Shown: positions 36,571-46,028 of the stretch, in pieces
Layout: each line of letters begins with the position of its first letter
Position numbering within the stretch: position 1 is the stretch's first letter
DNA from: Haloferax larsenii JCM 13917
Lineage (GTDB): Archaea > Halobacteriota > Halobacteria > Halobacteriales > Haloferacaceae
DNA: 64,000 nt
Direction: 5' to 3'
NCBI RefSeq assembly: GCF_000336955.1
Contig: NZ_AOLI01000019.1
Coordinates: forward strand, 615,243 to 679,242
Position numbers and translations under genes: made by a program
The notes under the pieces: generated by a model
Seen by the model: the letters and a program-made list of their open reading frames with translations, nothing else
Database searches by the model: none
Told to the model about the DNA's origin: nothing

Positions 36571-37131
36571 ATGCGGGTTAGAGATTGGCAAGACATCCTT
36601 TCGGACGTCGTCGACGACGGCCGCGACCCGGACGACTGGCGGGCCGTGGCCGGGGAGCGACGCGACGGAATCGGCGAGGACCTCTATCTCGGCCATCCGA
36701 GCGTCGGTGTCTACCACCTCAAGACCTACGCGAAGAATCCCTACGACGTTCGCGGGGTCGGAGCGCGCGTCGCCCGTCGTATCGACGACGGCCTCGACTC
36801 GCTGTTCCCCCACCGCGAGCGTGACGAGGACGCCGGCCGGTTCGGTGTCCAGCGCCCGCCGGAAGACGAGTCGCAGGCGAAGTCGATGGCGACCCGCCTC
36901 GAAGAGACGGTGAAGGTGCACGCGGAGGCACCGACGACGCCAGACGACTTCTTCACCGACGTGATGGAGGCGCTCGATAGCCCCGCGTTCGGGCCGATGG
37001 ACTACGAGTTCGACGACCGACCCGACCGCCTCGACGACCTCTCTTCGGAATTCACCGACGCGGACGACCTGCTCTCGTCTGAACTCGACGACCTCATCGA
37101 GACCGACGAGGTCGGCCGCGGGTTCCACTGA
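36571..37131 (+). CDS. Uncharacterised haloarchaeal protein, 186 aa
   Basis: An acidic 186-residue protein (MRVRDWQDILSDVVDDG...). The first ~75 residues contain YLGHPSVGVYHLKTYAKNPYDVRGVGARVARRI, a compact segment ending in an RGVGARVARRI stretch reminiscent of a helix-hairpin turn. The rest is Asp/Glu-rich and probably disordered, ending GRGFH. It is transcribed divergently from the nuclease-helicase with directly adjacent start codons, so the two may share regulation. I do not recognise the family. Confidence 0.7.
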   Translation: MRVRDWQDILSDVVDDGRDPDDWRAVAGERRDGIGEDLYLGHPSVGVYHLKTYAKNPYDVRGVGARVARRIDDGLDSLFPHRERDEDAGRFGVQRPPEDESQAKSMATRLEETVKVHAEAPTTPDDFFTDVMEALDSPAFGPMDYEFDDRPDRLDDLSSEFTDADDLLSSELDDLIETDEVGRGFH

Positions 37132-37216
37132 CGAACCTCGATTCGGCGTTCGCCTCGCGACAACTCTTTCCGGCGAGCCAGCGGTTTCAAATCGTCCGGG
37201 AGCCTACGTTTTCAAC

Positions 37217-37294
37217 ATGTACGATTCGTCCACAGACACGCCGTCGGACTCCCCGTTGGACGACCCGGAGGACCAATGGTCGGACCGAGCCTGA
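37217..37294 (+). CDS. Possible 25-aa micro-ORF before a membrane protein
   Basis: ATG at 37217 opens a 25-codon acidic ORF (MYDSSTDTPSDS, then PLDDPEDQWSDRA). It ends inside the next gene, overlapping its start by 19 nt in another frame. A TTTCAAA element about 32 nt upstream could make this ATG the leaderless start of the mRNA, with the membrane protein translated by coupling. Composition is typical of haloarchaeal protein; real expression is unproven. Confidence 0.4.
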   Translation: MYDSSTDTPSDSPLDDPEDQWSDRA

Positions 37295-37506
37295 GCGACG
37301 ACGAGACCCGTCTCGCGAACAATCGACTCAAGCTGGGGCTCATCGCGCTCGTTGGCGTCTCTTCCGGCCTCATCGCCGTGACTGCAGATGCGACACTCGT
37401 GCAAGCGGGCCTCGCCACCATCGCCGGGCTCGTCGTCGGGTGGCTCCTGACGCGATACATGGCGCAGTGGGGGCGCGAGTTCACAGACGTCAATCGTCGT
37501 CGGTGA
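37276..37506 (+). CDS. Small two-helix membrane protein
   Basis: A 76-residue protein with two hydrophobic helices (LIALVGVSSGLIAVTADA and LVQAGLATIAGLVVGWLLT) between charged ends. There are no recognised motifs. It overlaps the preceding micro-ORF. The following 286 bp carry no gene on this strand. Confidence 0.65.
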   Translation: MVGPSLSDDETRLANNRLKLGLIALVGVSSGLIAVTADATLVQAGLATIAGLVVGWLLTRYMAQWGREFTDVNRRR

Positions 37507-37597
37507 TTCCCCAGTTTTGACATTCAAAAATCATGTCAATTGCGCAATTCATACACAGAATCGTAAACGAAACAAAACGTGTGCCAAAGAATCGCAG

Positions 37598-37775
37598 GCT
37601 ATATATCACTCCCAAGAGGACAATTTTTCGCCGGTAACCAGGGCAGGGGCAACGACCTGGTTTTACACCGGATGCCTCGTGGGGTTCCAGGATTGGGCTC
37701 CCGGAACAACACGGGGCCCTACCCAAGGTGCGTGCGCGAACCGAACGACGTTCGGTCCTCGGGTGCGCATTTCTG
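37598..37775 (+). ncRNA. Candidate structured RNA with its own TATA box
   Basis: GGCTATATATC (37598-37608) is the strongest TATA in this gap and predicts a transcript from about 37630. The following ~150 nt fold into successive stems: CCGGT-AACCAGG with CCTGGTT...ACCGG (37631-37671), GGGC/CCCG against CGGG/GCCC (about 37694-37719), and TGCGC...CCGAAC-gac-GTTCGG...GCGCA (37731-37769). No ORF fits. It does not match the 7S RNA, RNase P RNA or tRNA motifs I know. The TATA is symmetric, so strand is not certain. Confidence 0.35.
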
Positions 37776-37792
37776 ATGGAGTTGCAGTCTCC

Positions 37793-38752
37793 TCAGGGCG
37801 ACACCCGTGCGATCCATCGCTCGGGCGCGTCCAATTCTGCGTCTGTCGGCAGGTTCTCCGGATGGTCCCACACACGCGAGGCGGCCGCGAGGCCGCGCTC
37901 GTCAGCGACTGCCTCGAAGAATCGAGCGCCGCGTTCGTACTGTCGTCGCTTGAGTCCGAGCCCGAGGAATCTGCGGGCCAGTTTTGCGACGGGGCCGCCA
38001 CCGCGACGGCGTTCGTCGAGCTTTCGGCGCAGGTCTTCGTACTCGTCGTCGAACGCGCGGTCCATCAGAAGCTCCGCGTAGCCTTCGACAGCCGTCATCG
38101 CCGTATCGAGCTCCCGGAACGCCTCTCGGTCGAGGTCACCTTCGACGAGCGCGTCGATACCGCGTTCCATCCGCGATTCGAGGTGAGTCGAGAGCCACGG
38201 CGCAGCGCCGAACTCCGCGGCGTGCGAGACTTCGTGGAACGCAATCCAGCGACGGAATCGCGGATAGTCGACGTCGAGTGAGTCGGCGACCCGGCGGATG
38301 TTCGGGTGGACGAAGTAGAGGCCGTGGTCGTCGTTGTCGGCGAGAAGCAGCGGGTCGTACTGCCCGAGGACGTTGTTTCCGAGGAACGAGAGAACGAATG
38401 CGAACGTGCCAGTGTTGACCGCGCGAGTCAGCCCTGGCAGGAACACTGGACCGTGTTCCTCGAACGGAACCATGACTCGACGGAACGTTTCGACGTTCGC
38501 GTCGATCCAGTGGTGACGGTTCTGAACCTCGACGACCGCGGGAACCTCGAAGTCGACGGCGGCGACGCGCCGGAGTCTGTCGCGGGCGTCGCGAACGTCG
38601 GTCGCGTAACCGTCGCGCTCGTCGCCCGACAGGTCTATCGACCCCCGGTCGACTGAGGCTTTCGCGGCCTCTCCGACGGCGTCCCAGTCGATGGTGCCTG
38701 TCCCAGTCGCCGAGGCGTCGGCAACCGCTCTGACGCTCCGGAAGAAGTTCAT
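37793..38752 (-). CDS. DUF2342 zincin-like metalloprotease
   Basis: A 319-residue protein of the zinc-dependent metalloprotease group often called coenzyme F420 biosynthesis-associated (DUF2342). The metal site is AFHEVSHAAEF, an HEXXH with the Glu-containing follow-on EGYAELLMDRAFDDE about 60 residues later. TRAVNTGTFAFVLSFLGNNVLGQYDPLLL matches the family core. Despite the name, a direct role in F420 synthesis is not established. It has an ATG at 38752 and no operon partners. Confidence 0.85.
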   Translation of the reverse strand: MNFFRSVRAVADASATGTGTIDWDAVGEAAKASVDRGSIDLSGDERDGYATDVRDARDRLRRVAAVDFEVPAVVEVQNRHHWIDANVETFRRVMVPFEEHGPVFLPGLTRAVNTGTFAFVLSFLGNNVLGQYDPLLLADNDDHGLYFVHPNIRRVADSLDVDYPRFRRWIAFHEVSHAAEFGAAPWLSTHLESRMERGIDALVEGDLDREAFRELDTAMTAVEGYAELLMDRAFDDEYEDLRRKLDERRRGGGPVAKLARRFLGLGLKRRQYERGARFFEAVADERGLAAASRVWDHPENLPTDAELDAPERWIARVSP

Positions 38753-38872
38753 ACGGGAACGTGGGCGCCACCGGCCAAAACGCTTCGGACGAGCTACAGA
38801 ACAGTCAGAAGAGACGAACGTACGGCGCGGCGTGCCCGCTAAAGATTAGACGCTCTCTCGCGTTAGGTCTGT

Positions 38873-39691
38873 ATGGACCGAACCATCGACCACTGTGTGT
38901 TCGGTGGTCTCGAACTCTACGACCTTCGGACCGCCGCCAACGACGTGGGCCTCACACCGACCTACGGCGGCGAACACAGCACTGGGACGACACACATGGC
39001 TGTCGTTCCCTTTCCGGATGGCTCGTATCTCGAACTCATCGCACCCACACTCGGTACCGACGCGGAGAACGCAGACTTCTGGCCGACGCACCTCGCTACG
39101 TCCGCCGGCCCGACCGCGTGGTGTGTGGACGTCGACGACGTGAGAGAAACGTCGAAGGCAGCTATCGACGCCGGACTTCCCGTCGACGGACCGCACGAAG
39201 CCGCCCGCGAACGGCCGGACGGTCGGCTGGTCGAGTGGGACATGTGCTTCGAAGGCGACGATTGGCGGCTTCCGTTTACCATTCGAGACCGAACACCGCG
39301 GGAGTACCGCGTTCCGAGCGCCGCACCGAACACACCGGTTCGCGGGCTACAGACAGTCATCGTCGCAACTCGCGACCGCGACGCGACTGCGGAGTTGTTC
39401 GCCCGCCGGCACCGATACGCTTCGCCGGTCGAGATTAACGGCCCGTTTTCGAACTTCGCTGTACTTCCGGGGTCGCCCGTCGCCCTCTGCGAACCCGGCG
39501 ATGGCGTCCTCGCCAAGCGAATCGAAGAGGTCGGCGAGGGGCCGTGTGCGTTCCTCGTCGGCGTCACCGACCTCGATAGAGCGCGCCAGTCGCTCTCGCT
39601 CGGCGGCGAGCAACGCTACAGCGACCGGCGGATGGCGTGGTTCGACCACGAGTTGTTCGACGGTCGGTTGGGGGTCGTCGAACTGGCCTAA
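38873..39691 (+). CDS. VOC-fold (glyoxalase-like) protein
   Basis: A 272-residue protein of two VOC modules. Residues 1-130 begin TIDHCVFGGLELYDL and contain FPDGSYLELIAPT, the Glyoxalase_3-like pattern; the second module starts about 155 (RGLQTVIVATRDRDATAELFA). Such proteins include dioxygenases and isomerases, and the metal ligands here are not obvious. It is a single gene; the substrate is unknown. Confidence 0.8.
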   Translation: MDRTIDHCVFGGLELYDLRTAANDVGLTPTYGGEHSTGTTHMAVVPFPDGSYLELIAPTLGTDAENADFWPTHLATSAGPTAWCVDVDDVRETSKAAIDAGLPVDGPHEAARERPDGRLVEWDMCFEGDDWRLPFTIRDRTPREYRVPSAAPNTPVRGLQTVIVATRDRDATAELFARRHRYASPVEINGPFSNFAVLPGSPVALCEPGDGVLAKRIEEVGEGPCAFLVGVTDLDRARQSLSLGGEQRYSDRRMAWFDHELFDGRLGVVELA

Positions 39692-39713
39692 CGCCGCTGG
39701 AGTGCGCTTTTAG

Positions 39714-40919
39714 TCACGCTGCACAATTGTTCGGTCCGAGTTCGAGTTCTGTCGCTTCCTCCTCGCCCGTCACCGTCTCTCGGCCGGTGTTGATGTCGAT
39801 GACGCGCTCGTAGTTCGGCGGTTTCTCCGGCGTGTCGTCGACGATTCGGTGGACGAACGTCTCTTCATCCATCGACAGTACGTCGAGGTCGCGGCGGAGT
39901 TCACCGAGCGTCGCACTCACGAGTTCGCCCGGGCTGGCGACGCCGTAGACACCCTCGGAATCGACCGAGACGTGACCGGGGAGGATTCGCGTGTCGTCGG
40001 ACAAGGTGAGAATCGACTCGTGGAGCGTCTCGTAGAGGAGTGCTGCCCCTGTCGCCGCGTCCGCGTCACCGGACTGTGTCTGGTGACCTACCGAAGGAGT
40101 CTCGGCAACGTCCCCGAACTGGAGTTCGGTTCGACCGACCGATTCGACGAAGAGCGTATCCCCAGTCAGGAGGTAGCGACCGTTCACGAGGTAGTTCATC
40201 ATATCCGAGGTGTGTCCCGGCGCGTATCGCGCCTCGACGTCCACGTCGTCGAGTGTAATCGTGTCGCCCTCGTCGAGCGGGACGAAGTCGGAGGCGACGT
40301 CTCTGTCTGCTGCGTGGCTTCCGAGATAATACGGGACGCCGAGCCTGTCGGCCAGCGCCCGCCCACCAGAGACGTGGTCCGCGTGGACGTGCGTGTCGAG
40401 GACGCCAGCGATGGTCAGTTGCTCGTCCGCAGCGACGAGTTCGAACTCGTGGTGCTGTCGCGTCGCGTCTACGACGACAGCCTCGCCAGCCGACCGCGAC
40501 CCCACGACGTATCCGAGACACCCCTTCGCGCGACGCTGGACCTGCGCAATGAACAGTTCGTCGTCGTCTGTCTTGACTTCGACCACCTCGTAGAGCTTGC
40601 TCCAGTCTTCCATTCCGCCCTTGACGACCGAAACATCGTCGTATCCGCGACGACTGAGTTCGAACCCCAACGATGTCGAGGACAGCCCTTTCCCACAGAT
40701 AGTGACGAGTGGACCCTCGGCGGCGAGTGCTTCGACTTGCTCCCAGTCCCACCCGTCGCCGAGCCCGTCGATAGGGTGATAGGGGACGTTTACCGCTCCC
40801 TCGATGTGCCACGCATCGAAGCTCTCCGACGGCCGGGTGTCGACCACGGTGAACGATTTCCCGGCGTCGAGGTCGGCCGCGAGTTCCTGAACCGTGAGCT
40901 GATGGAGGAGTTTTCCCAT
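39714..40919 (-). CDS. Rhodanese-MBL protein (persulfide dioxygenase-like)
   Basis: A 401-residue fusion. Residues 1-110 are a rhodanese domain with the active loop TICGKGLSS (Cys near 84). Residues about 125-370 are a metallo-beta-lactamase domain of the ETHE1/persulfide dioxygenase type (THVHADHVSGG, YAPGHTSDMMNYLV, LTGDTLFVESVGRTEL, LPGHV). It would oxidise protein or glutathione-like persulfides to sulfite, with the rhodanese handling sulfane sulfur. In the bacterial fusions I know the rhodanese is C-terminal, so the order is reversed. The start is the ATG at 40919. Confidence 0.88.
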   Translation of the reverse strand: MGKLLHQLTVQELAADLDAGKSFTVVDTRPSESFDAWHIEGAVNVPYHPIDGLGDGWDWEQVEALAAEGPLVTICGKGLSSTSLGFELSRRGYDDVSVVKGGMEDWSKLYEVVEVKTDDDELFIAQVQRRAKGCLGYVVGSRSAGEAVVVDATRQHHEFELVAADEQLTIAGVLDTHVHADHVSGGRALADRLGVPYYLGSHAADRDVASDFVPLDEGDTITLDDVDVEARYAPGHTSDMMNYLVNGRYLLTGDTLFVESVGRTELQFGDVAETPSVGHQTQSGDADAATGAALLYETLHESILTLSDDTRILPGHVSVDSEGVYGVASPGELVSATLGELRRDLDVLSMDEETFVHRIVDDTPEKPPNYERVIDINTGRETVTGEEEATELELGPNNCAA

Positions 40920-41051
40920 GGGTTGACGTATGTGAACATCACCCAAAACCGTTTGCAGCGGCGAGTCTCCGAAAGGTCGCTATCGCGAGCCGACGCCGTC
41001 GCTCGGCGCGTGAGTGGTCAGAAAAGTTCGGTCTGAAACGGGCGACCCGTC

Positions 41052-41834
41052 TTACAGTTCGGCCTCGAAGTCTTCGAGGGCGTAGACGGTGTCGGTACCG
41101 CGGCGGTCGAGCGTCTCGTTGGCGAGAAGCCAGTAGACGACCGACAGTGCGCGGCGACCCTTGTTGTTCGTCGGAACGACGAGGTCAACGTTCGAGGTCT
41201 GGTTGTTGGAGTCACACATCGCGATGACGGGGATGCCGACCGTGATGGCCTCCTTGACCGCTTGTGCGTCTCCGATGGGGTCGGTGACGACGACCACGTC
41301 GGGTTCGATGTAACCGGCGTAGTCCGGGTTCGTCAGTGTTCCGGGGATGAAGCGACCCGTGCGGGCACGGGCGCCGACTGCGTCGGCGAACTTCTCTGCC
41401 GGGAACCGACCGTACTGGCGGGAGGACGTGACCAGAATCTGCTCGGGACTGTAGTTCGCGAGGAAATCCGCGGCGGTGCGGATTCGCGAGTCCGTCTGGC
41501 TCACGTCGAGGACGTACAGACCGTCGTCACGGACGCGGTGGATGAACCGCTCCATGTCCTGGGTCTTCTGCTGGGTACCGATGTGGACACCGGCGGCCAG
41601 GTAGTCTTCGACCGGGATGAGCAGGTCGGCATCTTCGTCGGGCATAACGTCCTCGTCGAAGGCCGGTTCCTGCGCTGCTTCTTCAGCCTCGGCAGCCTCG
41701 TCGGCCGCCTCGGCGGTCTCTGCTGTCTCGTCTTCGGTGGCGGCCTCGTCGGTGACCGTCTCGGCGACCTCTTCGGCCTCCGTCTCGGTTTCCTCGTCGA
41801 CGACCTCCACCGCGTCGTTGTCGTTGTCGCTCAT
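41052..41834 (-). CDS. rps2: 30S ribosomal protein S2
   Basis: A 260-residue S2. The core starts near residue 72 ([20 protein letters not shown]) and ends [15 protein letters not shown]. The preceding ~65 residues are almost all Glu, Asp, Ala and Thr, an acidic extension seen in haloarchaeal S2. It overlaps the eno stop by 4 nt and ends the conserved block. Confidence 0.96.
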   Translation of the reverse strand: MSDNDNDAVEVVDEETETEAEEVAETVTDEAATEDETAETAEAADEAAEAEEAAQEPAFDEDVMPDEDADLLIPVEDYLAAGVHIGTQQKTQDMERFIHRVRDDGLYVLDVSQTDSRIRTAADFLANYSPEQILVTSSRQYGRFPAEKFADAVGARARTGRFIPGTLTNPDYAGYIEPDVVVVTDPIGDAQAVKEAITVGIPVIAMCDSNNQTSNVDLVVPTNNKGRRALSVVYWLLANETLDRRGTDTVYALEDFEAEL

Positions 41835-43030
41835 GCTGCGTCGTCCGCGATGCGGATGAGTTCGTTCAGCTTTGCAGTTCGCTCGCCCTGGACCGTCCCC
41901 GTCTTGATGAACGGAGCGTCGGTCGCAACGGCGAGGTGTGCGATGGTCGTGTCTTCGGTCTCACCAGAACGGTGCGAGATGACGGCGTCCATCCCGTTTC
42001 GAGACGCCAGTTCGACGGCGTCGAACGCGTCCGAAAGCGGCCCAATCTGATTCGGCTTGATGAGGATGGAGTTCGCAGCGCCCACGTCGATTCCCTCGGA
42101 GAGGCGGTCGACGTTGGTTACGAAGAGGTCGTCACCACAGATGAGTGTGCGGTCGCCCACACGGTCTGTGAGTTCCGCGAAGCCCTCGTAGTCGTTCTCG
42201 TCGAGGGGGTCTTCGACGTAGACGAGGTCGTACTCGTCGACCATCTCGGCCACGTAGTCGATTTGCTCGTCCGGCGTCTTCGTCTCGTCTCCGTAGTGGT
42301 AGACGCCATCTTCGAACATCTCGGAGGCTGCGATGTCGAGTCCAAAGCGAATCTCGAAGCCGAGGTCGTCCTCGACGTCGGAGACCGCTTCGTCCATAAT
42401 CTCGAACGCCTCTTCGTCGGAGACGGCAGGTGCCCATGCACCTTCGTCACCCTTCGCGGCGGGAATGCCGCGTTCGTCGAGAATCTCGGACGCACGGGCG
42501 TGAACCTGTGCGTTGGCGAAGACTGCCTCGGAGACACTCGGCGCGCCGACCGGCGCGGCGAGGAACTCCTGGATGTTCGTCGCTTCCTTCGCGTGTTCAC
42601 CGCCACCGATGACGTTCCCGAGCGGTGTCGGGAAGTTCTCACCGCGGAAGGCACCGCCGAGGTGCTGGTACAACGGCGCACCGAGCACGTCGGCTCCGGC
42701 CTTTGCGGCAGCCATCGAAATCGCGACGGCGCTGTTGGCGCCGATTTCCGAGAAGTTCTCGGTTCCGTCGGCACCACGAAGTGCGGCGTCGACCTCACGC
42801 TGGTTCCCGGCGTAGACCTCGTCTACGAGTCGGGGGACGGCGTGACGGCGTGCAGCCGCAATCGCTTCCGTCGGGGGAAGTTCGATCGCTTCGTACTCGC
42901 CGGTGGACGCCCCACTCGGTGCCGCAGCGCGACCGAACCCACCGGATTCGGTGAGCACGTCGGCTTCGACGGTCGGGTTTCCACGGGAATCGAGCACACG
43001 GCGTAGGGATACGGATGTGATTCGAGTCAT
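41831..43030 (-). CDS. eno: Enolase
   Basis: A 399-residue enolase interconverting 2-phosphoglycerate and phosphoenolpyruvate. [32 protein letters not shown], the metal-site region [13 protein letters not shown], and [20 protein letters not shown] with [18 protein letters not shown] are all typical. It lies between rpoK and rps2, a standard archaeal arrangement that couples glycolysis to the ribosomal operon. Confidence 0.98.
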   Translation of the reverse strand: MTRITSVSLRRVLDSRGNPTVEADVLTESGGFGRAAAPSGASTGEYEAIELPPTEAIAAARRHAVPRLVDEVYAGNQREVDAALRGADGTENFSEIGANSAVAISMAAAKAGADVLGAPLYQHLGGAFRGENFPTPLGNVIGGGEHAKEATNIQEFLAAPVGAPSVSEAVFANAQVHARASEILDERGIPAAKGDEGAWAPAVSDEEAFEIMDEAVSDVEDDLGFEIRFGLDIAASEMFEDGVYHYGDETKTPDEQIDYVAEMVDEYDLVYVEDPLDENDYEGFAELTDRVGDRTLICGDDLFVTNVDRLSEGIDVGAANSILIKPNQIGPLSDAFDAVELASRNGMDAVISHRSGETEDTTIAHLAVATDAPFIKTGTVQGERTAKLNELIRIADDAA

Positions 43031-43034
43031 GTTC

Positions 43035-43211
43035 TTACTGACCCTCTCGTTTTACGGTGAACGGAAGGACTCCTGCGTCGTACTCCTCAGCCGCGATTAA
43101 TATCGGTTCGGTCTGCTCGCTCTCGACGAGCACAGGCGCGCCGTAGGAGACCTGCAGCGCGCGTGCACCGAGGATTCGGGCCTTCTCGTATCGGTTGTAC
43201 CGTTGCATCAT
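43035..43211 (-). CDS. rpoK: DNA-directed RNA polymerase subunit Rpo6 (K)
   Basis: A 58-residue Rpb6/omega homologue: [20 protein letters not shown] is the signature that clamps the largest subunit. The start is an ATG-ATG pair overlapping the rpoN stop (43211, alternatively 43208). Enolase starts 4 nt downstream. Confidence 0.94.
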   Translation of the reverse strand: MMQRYNRYEKARILGARALQVSYGAPVLVESEQTEPILIAAEEYDAGVLPFTVKREGQ

Positions 43212-43402
43212 TGGTAGGGTGACACGACGTCGACGAGGTCCTTGTGCGATACCATCATCCGCCGGCAGCAGGCACGAGTGACTCCAAGGTCGTCGAGGAC
43301 GTCTGCGGGGTCCTCGTCGCCCTCGCGAGCACGGGCCTTGAATTCGTCCCAGTGTTCGCCGATCACTTTGCCGCAGGTGAAACACCGGACGGGAATCATC
43401 AT
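43208..43402 (-). CDS. rpoN: DNA-directed RNA polymerase subunit Rpo10 (N)
   Basis: A 64-residue Rpb10 homologue with the atypical zinc site RCFTCGK...ACCRRM (CX2C...CC) that anchors the Rpo3/Rpo11 assembly platform. It follows rps9 by 12 nt and overlaps rpoK. Confidence 0.97.
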   Translation of the reverse strand: MMIPVRCFTCGKVIGEHWDEFKARAREGDEDPADVLDDLGVTRACCRRMMVSHKDLVDVVSPYQ

Positions 43403-43414
43403 GGGTTGATCACC

Positions 43415-43813
43415 TCAGCGGTAAGACTTCTGGTAGCGAGCGCGCGCGCCCGGTCCGCCCCACTTCTTGGGTTCGGACTGGCGGACGTCGTTAACCAGCA
43501 GCGAGCGGTCGAAGTCCATGTACGCGTCGCGAAGCTCCGCGTCGTTGAGATGCTGCACCAGCCCACGCGCGAGCGCGGTTCGGACTGCGTCGGCCTGACC
43601 GGCCACGCCGCCGCCGCTGACACGCACGTCGATGTCGACCTTCGAGCGGAGGTCCTCACCTGCGATGCGGAACGGTTCCAGCATCTTCAGGCGGGCCATC
43701 TCCGGTTCGACCAGCTCGACCGGCTGGGAGTTGATACGGACTCGACCTTCGCCCTCGCGCACGGTGGCGCGGGCGATGGCGGTCTTCTTCTTCCCTGACG
43801 TGTTCGTTACCAT
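43415..43813 (-). CDS. rps9: 30S ribosomal protein S9
   Basis: A 132-residue S9. [21 protein letters not shown] and the invariant C-terminus [15 protein letters not shown], which reaches the P site, are diagnostic. It overlaps the rpl13 stop by 7 nt. Confidence 0.98.
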   Translation of the reverse strand: MVTNTSGKKKTAIARATVREGEGRVRINSQPVELVEPEMARLKMLEPFRIAGEDLRSKVDIDVRVSGGGVAGQADAVRTALARGLVQHLNDAELRDAYMDFDRSLLVNDVRQSEPKKWGGPGARARYQKSYR

Positions 43814-44244
43814 GTGACGTTAGCACCCAGCTTCTCGGAGACCTCTCCGAGAGAGATGAACTTGATGTTCGACAGGCGGTCCAGCGAGGTGTCGTCGAGC
43901 ATCTCGCCGTCTTCGTCGAACGGATTGCCGACGTAGACGCGGATGTTCGAGAACGCCTCGCGCCCGCGGGGCTTCTTGTACGGAACCATCCCGCGGATGG
44001 CACGCTTGAAGATGCGGTCGGGACGCTTCGGGTAGTACGGACCCTGGTCCGAACCGATTTCGGCCCGCTTGCGGTAGACGCCCATCACGTCGTCTTCCGA
44101 CCCAGTGATGACGGCGTCTTCCGCGTTGATGACGGCGACCTTCTCGCCTGCGAGGGAGCGCTGTGCAACCTCGGAAGCGACGCGGCCCATGATGCAGTTT
44201 CGTGCGTCGACGACGACGTCGGCGTCGAATTCTGCGAGGCTCAT
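43807..44244 (-). CDS. rpl13: 50S ribosomal protein L13
   Basis: A 145-residue L13 with [21 protein letters not shown] near the start and [22 protein letters not shown] in the middle. It overlaps rpl18e by 4 nt. Confidence 0.97.
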   Translation of the reverse strand: MSLAEFDADVVVDARNCIMGRVASEVAQRSLAGEKVAVINAEDAVITGSEDDVMGVYRKRAEIGSDQGPYYPKRPDRIFKRAIRGMVPYKKPRGREAFSNIRVYVGNPFDEDGEMLDDTSLDRLSNIKFISLGEVSEKLGANVTW

Positions 44245-44591
44245 CGGATCACCCGTACGTTGGACCCTTCGGGGTTCTGTTCAGCGAGTTGTTCCAGTGT
44301 CACGGTGTCGCCGACCTGCTCGATCTTCTTTCGAGCGGTGGACGAGAAGTCCACGGCCGCGACTGTGACGTTCTTTTGCAGCACACCGCTACCCAGCACT
44401 TTGCCGGGCACGACGACGGTTTCGTCTTCCTGAGCGTATCGTTCGATACGACCAAGGTTGACTTCCGCGTGGGTGCGCCGTGGCTTTTCGAGACGGTCCG
44501 CGACATCCTGCCAGACGTTGGCACCGGACTCACGCGAGACCGCCTTCAGCTCGGCGATGAGACTGTTGAGTCTCGGGTTCGTCTTACTCAT
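44241..44591 (-). CDS. rpl18e: 50S ribosomal protein L18e
   Basis: A 116-residue L18e ([20 protein letters not shown], then [20 protein letters not shown] and [20 protein letters not shown]). A strong Shine-Dalgarno GGAGGT sits 6 nt before the ATG. The tRNA-Leu gene ends 27 nt upstream in the same direction, so the mRNA 5' end may come from tRNA processing. Confidence 0.97.
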   Translation of the reverse strand: MSKTNPRLNSLIAELKAVSRESGANVWQDVADRLEKPRRTHAEVNLGRIERYAQEDETVVVPGKVLGSGVLQKNVTVAAVDFSSTARKKIEQVGDTVTLEQLAEQNPEGSNVRVIR

Positions 44592-44618
44592 TGTCTACCT
44601 CCAGAGAGAAAGCGGAGT

Positions 44619-44702
44619 GCAGGGAGCAGGATTTGAACCTGCGGACTCCTATGAGACAGCGCCCTGAACGCTGCGCCGTTGGCCAGACTTGGCTATCCCT
44701 GC
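44619..44702 (-). tRNA. tRNA-Leu (CAG)
   Basis: An 84-nt class II tRNA. Acceptor strands GCAGGGA and TCCCTGC pair. The anticodon stem CAGCG/CGCTG holds loop TTCAGGG, so the anticodon is CAG. The T arm is CAGGTTCAAATCCTG, and a variable arm is present. CCA is not encoded. No intron is seen. Confidence 0.95.
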
Positions 44703-44726
44703 ACGCATTCCGCTCTACTTCATGCC

Positions 44727-44738
44727 CCGTAAAAACAC
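44727..44738 (-). promoter_or_regulatory. Promoter of tRNA-Leu and the rpl18e operon
   Basis: GTTTTTACG on the minus strand is about 27-30 nt before the tRNA 5' end. No TATA box lies between the tRNA and rpl18e, so the ribosomal genes may depend on this promoter. Confidence 0.45.
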
Positions 44739-44846
44739 CTTCGGTCCGACCCGGTGCCGTGGTGCGGTCGCACGCCGTGTGTGTGGCGAGTGCGGCCGCT
44801 CCCGGGCGGGGCGAACGTCGGTGTGTGTACGGGGCAGTATTCATGC

Positions 44847-45629
44847 TTATAGTGCGACCTTCTCTTCGAGCTCGGCAGCGCGGTCGCCAATCGAGGCGAC
44901 GGCGCGCGTAACCAGCTCGTCGACGGTGAAGGAACCGTCCGTCTCCACGCTGAAGACGAAAGCACCCGGCACGTCGTGCACTTCGACGTCTTTGCCGGGG
45001 TACCGCTTCGTCAGGTCGTTCCCGAACTCATCGGTGACGACGAGGTCACCGTCTTCGGCGTCCTCGTCGGCTGCGTGTTCCGCCGCGGCCTCTTCGATGA
45101 CGCCGCGAAGGATGTTCGGTTCCTGCTCATCGAACTCGCCAGCGTCGCCGACGACCTCCACGCGTTGGAGGTGTCGGTAGCCGACGGAGACCCCGCCCTG
45201 ATTTCGGGCGTGGTCCTTCCCGTAGCCGAGGACTGCGTCAGCCTCGAATTCGAGGCGCTGGCCTTCCTTCAGCTCGATGATTGGGACGTTTTCGTCCGCT
45301 GGGACGACCATGTCGTCCGCAGACTCGATGTCTCCGGAGTACGCGGTCGCGGGCCCGTCGACTTCGAGCGCGACGGTGACAGAGTCACCAGGCTCGAACT
45401 CGTCGAGGGGCGTGGTCAGCGGAACCAGACCGAGGCGAAGCCCGATCATCTCGTCGAACATCACCGACGTGTTCTCCACGAACCGAACGGTCTCGATGGA
45501 GAACGTCGGCACGTCGGCGATCATCGCCCGACGGATACCGTTGGCTAGCGCCGGGGTCAGACCGCGCGCGACGAAGCGGGCGCGTCGGTCTTCGCGTTCG
45601 ATGAACTCGACCTCGAAGTCGTCTGCCAT
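44847..45629 (-). CDS. rpoD: DNA-directed RNA polymerase subunit Rpo3 (D)
   Basis: A 260-residue Rpb3/alpha-like subunit. [23 protein letters not shown] is the alpha-motif, and [15 protein letters not shown] follows. The protein contains no cysteine, so the [4Fe-4S] cluster found in some archaeal RpoD proteins is absent. It ends the rps13-rps4-rps11-rpoD run. Confidence 0.97.
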   Translation of the reverse strand: MADDFEVEFIEREDRRARFVARGLTPALANGIRRAMIADVPTFSIETVRFVENTSVMFDEMIGLRLGLVPLTTPLDEFEPGDSVTVALEVDGPATAYSGDIESADDMVVPADENVPIIELKEGQRLEFEADAVLGYGKDHARNQGGVSVGYRHLQRVEVVGDAGEFDEQEPNILRGVIEEAAAEHAADEDAEDGDLVVTDEFGNDLTKRYPGKDVEVHDVPGAFVFSVETDGSFTVDELVTRAVASIGDRAAELEEKVAL

Positions 45630-45635
45630 TGTGTG

Positions 45636-46028
45636 TTAGAGTCGGCTGTTTTTCGGCGCGCGAGTCCCGTCGTGCGGGATCGGCGTCACGTCCTCGATGC
45701 GACCGATTTCGAGACCGGCACGGGCGAGGGCGCGAATCGTTGCCTGTGCGCCGGGGCCGGGGCTCTTGTTTCGGTTGCCACCGGGACCACGGACGCGAAC
45801 GTGCAGGCCCGAGATGCCGGCCGCCTTGATCTGGTCGGCGACGCTCTCGGCCATCTGCATGGCCGCGTACGGGGATGCCTCGTCACGGTTCTGCTTGACG
45901 ACGGAGCCACCGGACGACTTGACAATCGTCTCGGCGCCCGTGATGTCAGTGACCGTGATGAGCGTGTTGTTGAACGATGCGTGTACGTGGGCGATGCCCC
46001 ACTTGTCACCGGATTCTGCTTCGCTCAT
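45636..46028 (-). CDS. rps11: 30S ribosomal protein S11
   Basis: A 130-residue S11: [38 protein letters not shown] and the C-terminal [19 protein letters not shown]. It overlaps the rps4 stop by 4 nt and is 6 nt before rpoD. Confidence 0.98.
   Translation of the reverse strand: MSEAESGDKWGIAHVHASFNNTLITVTDITGAETIVKSSGGSVVKQNRDEASPYAAMQMAESVADQIKAAGISGLHVRVRGPGGNRNKSPGPGAQATIRALARAGLEIGRIEDVTPIPHDGTRAPKNSRL

Noticed and set aside
33730..37128. Longer 1132-codon version of the nuclease-helicase
   Set aside because: The extra N-terminus is antisense to the gene at 36571-37131 and reads as shadow sequence. The ATG at 36570 was preferred.
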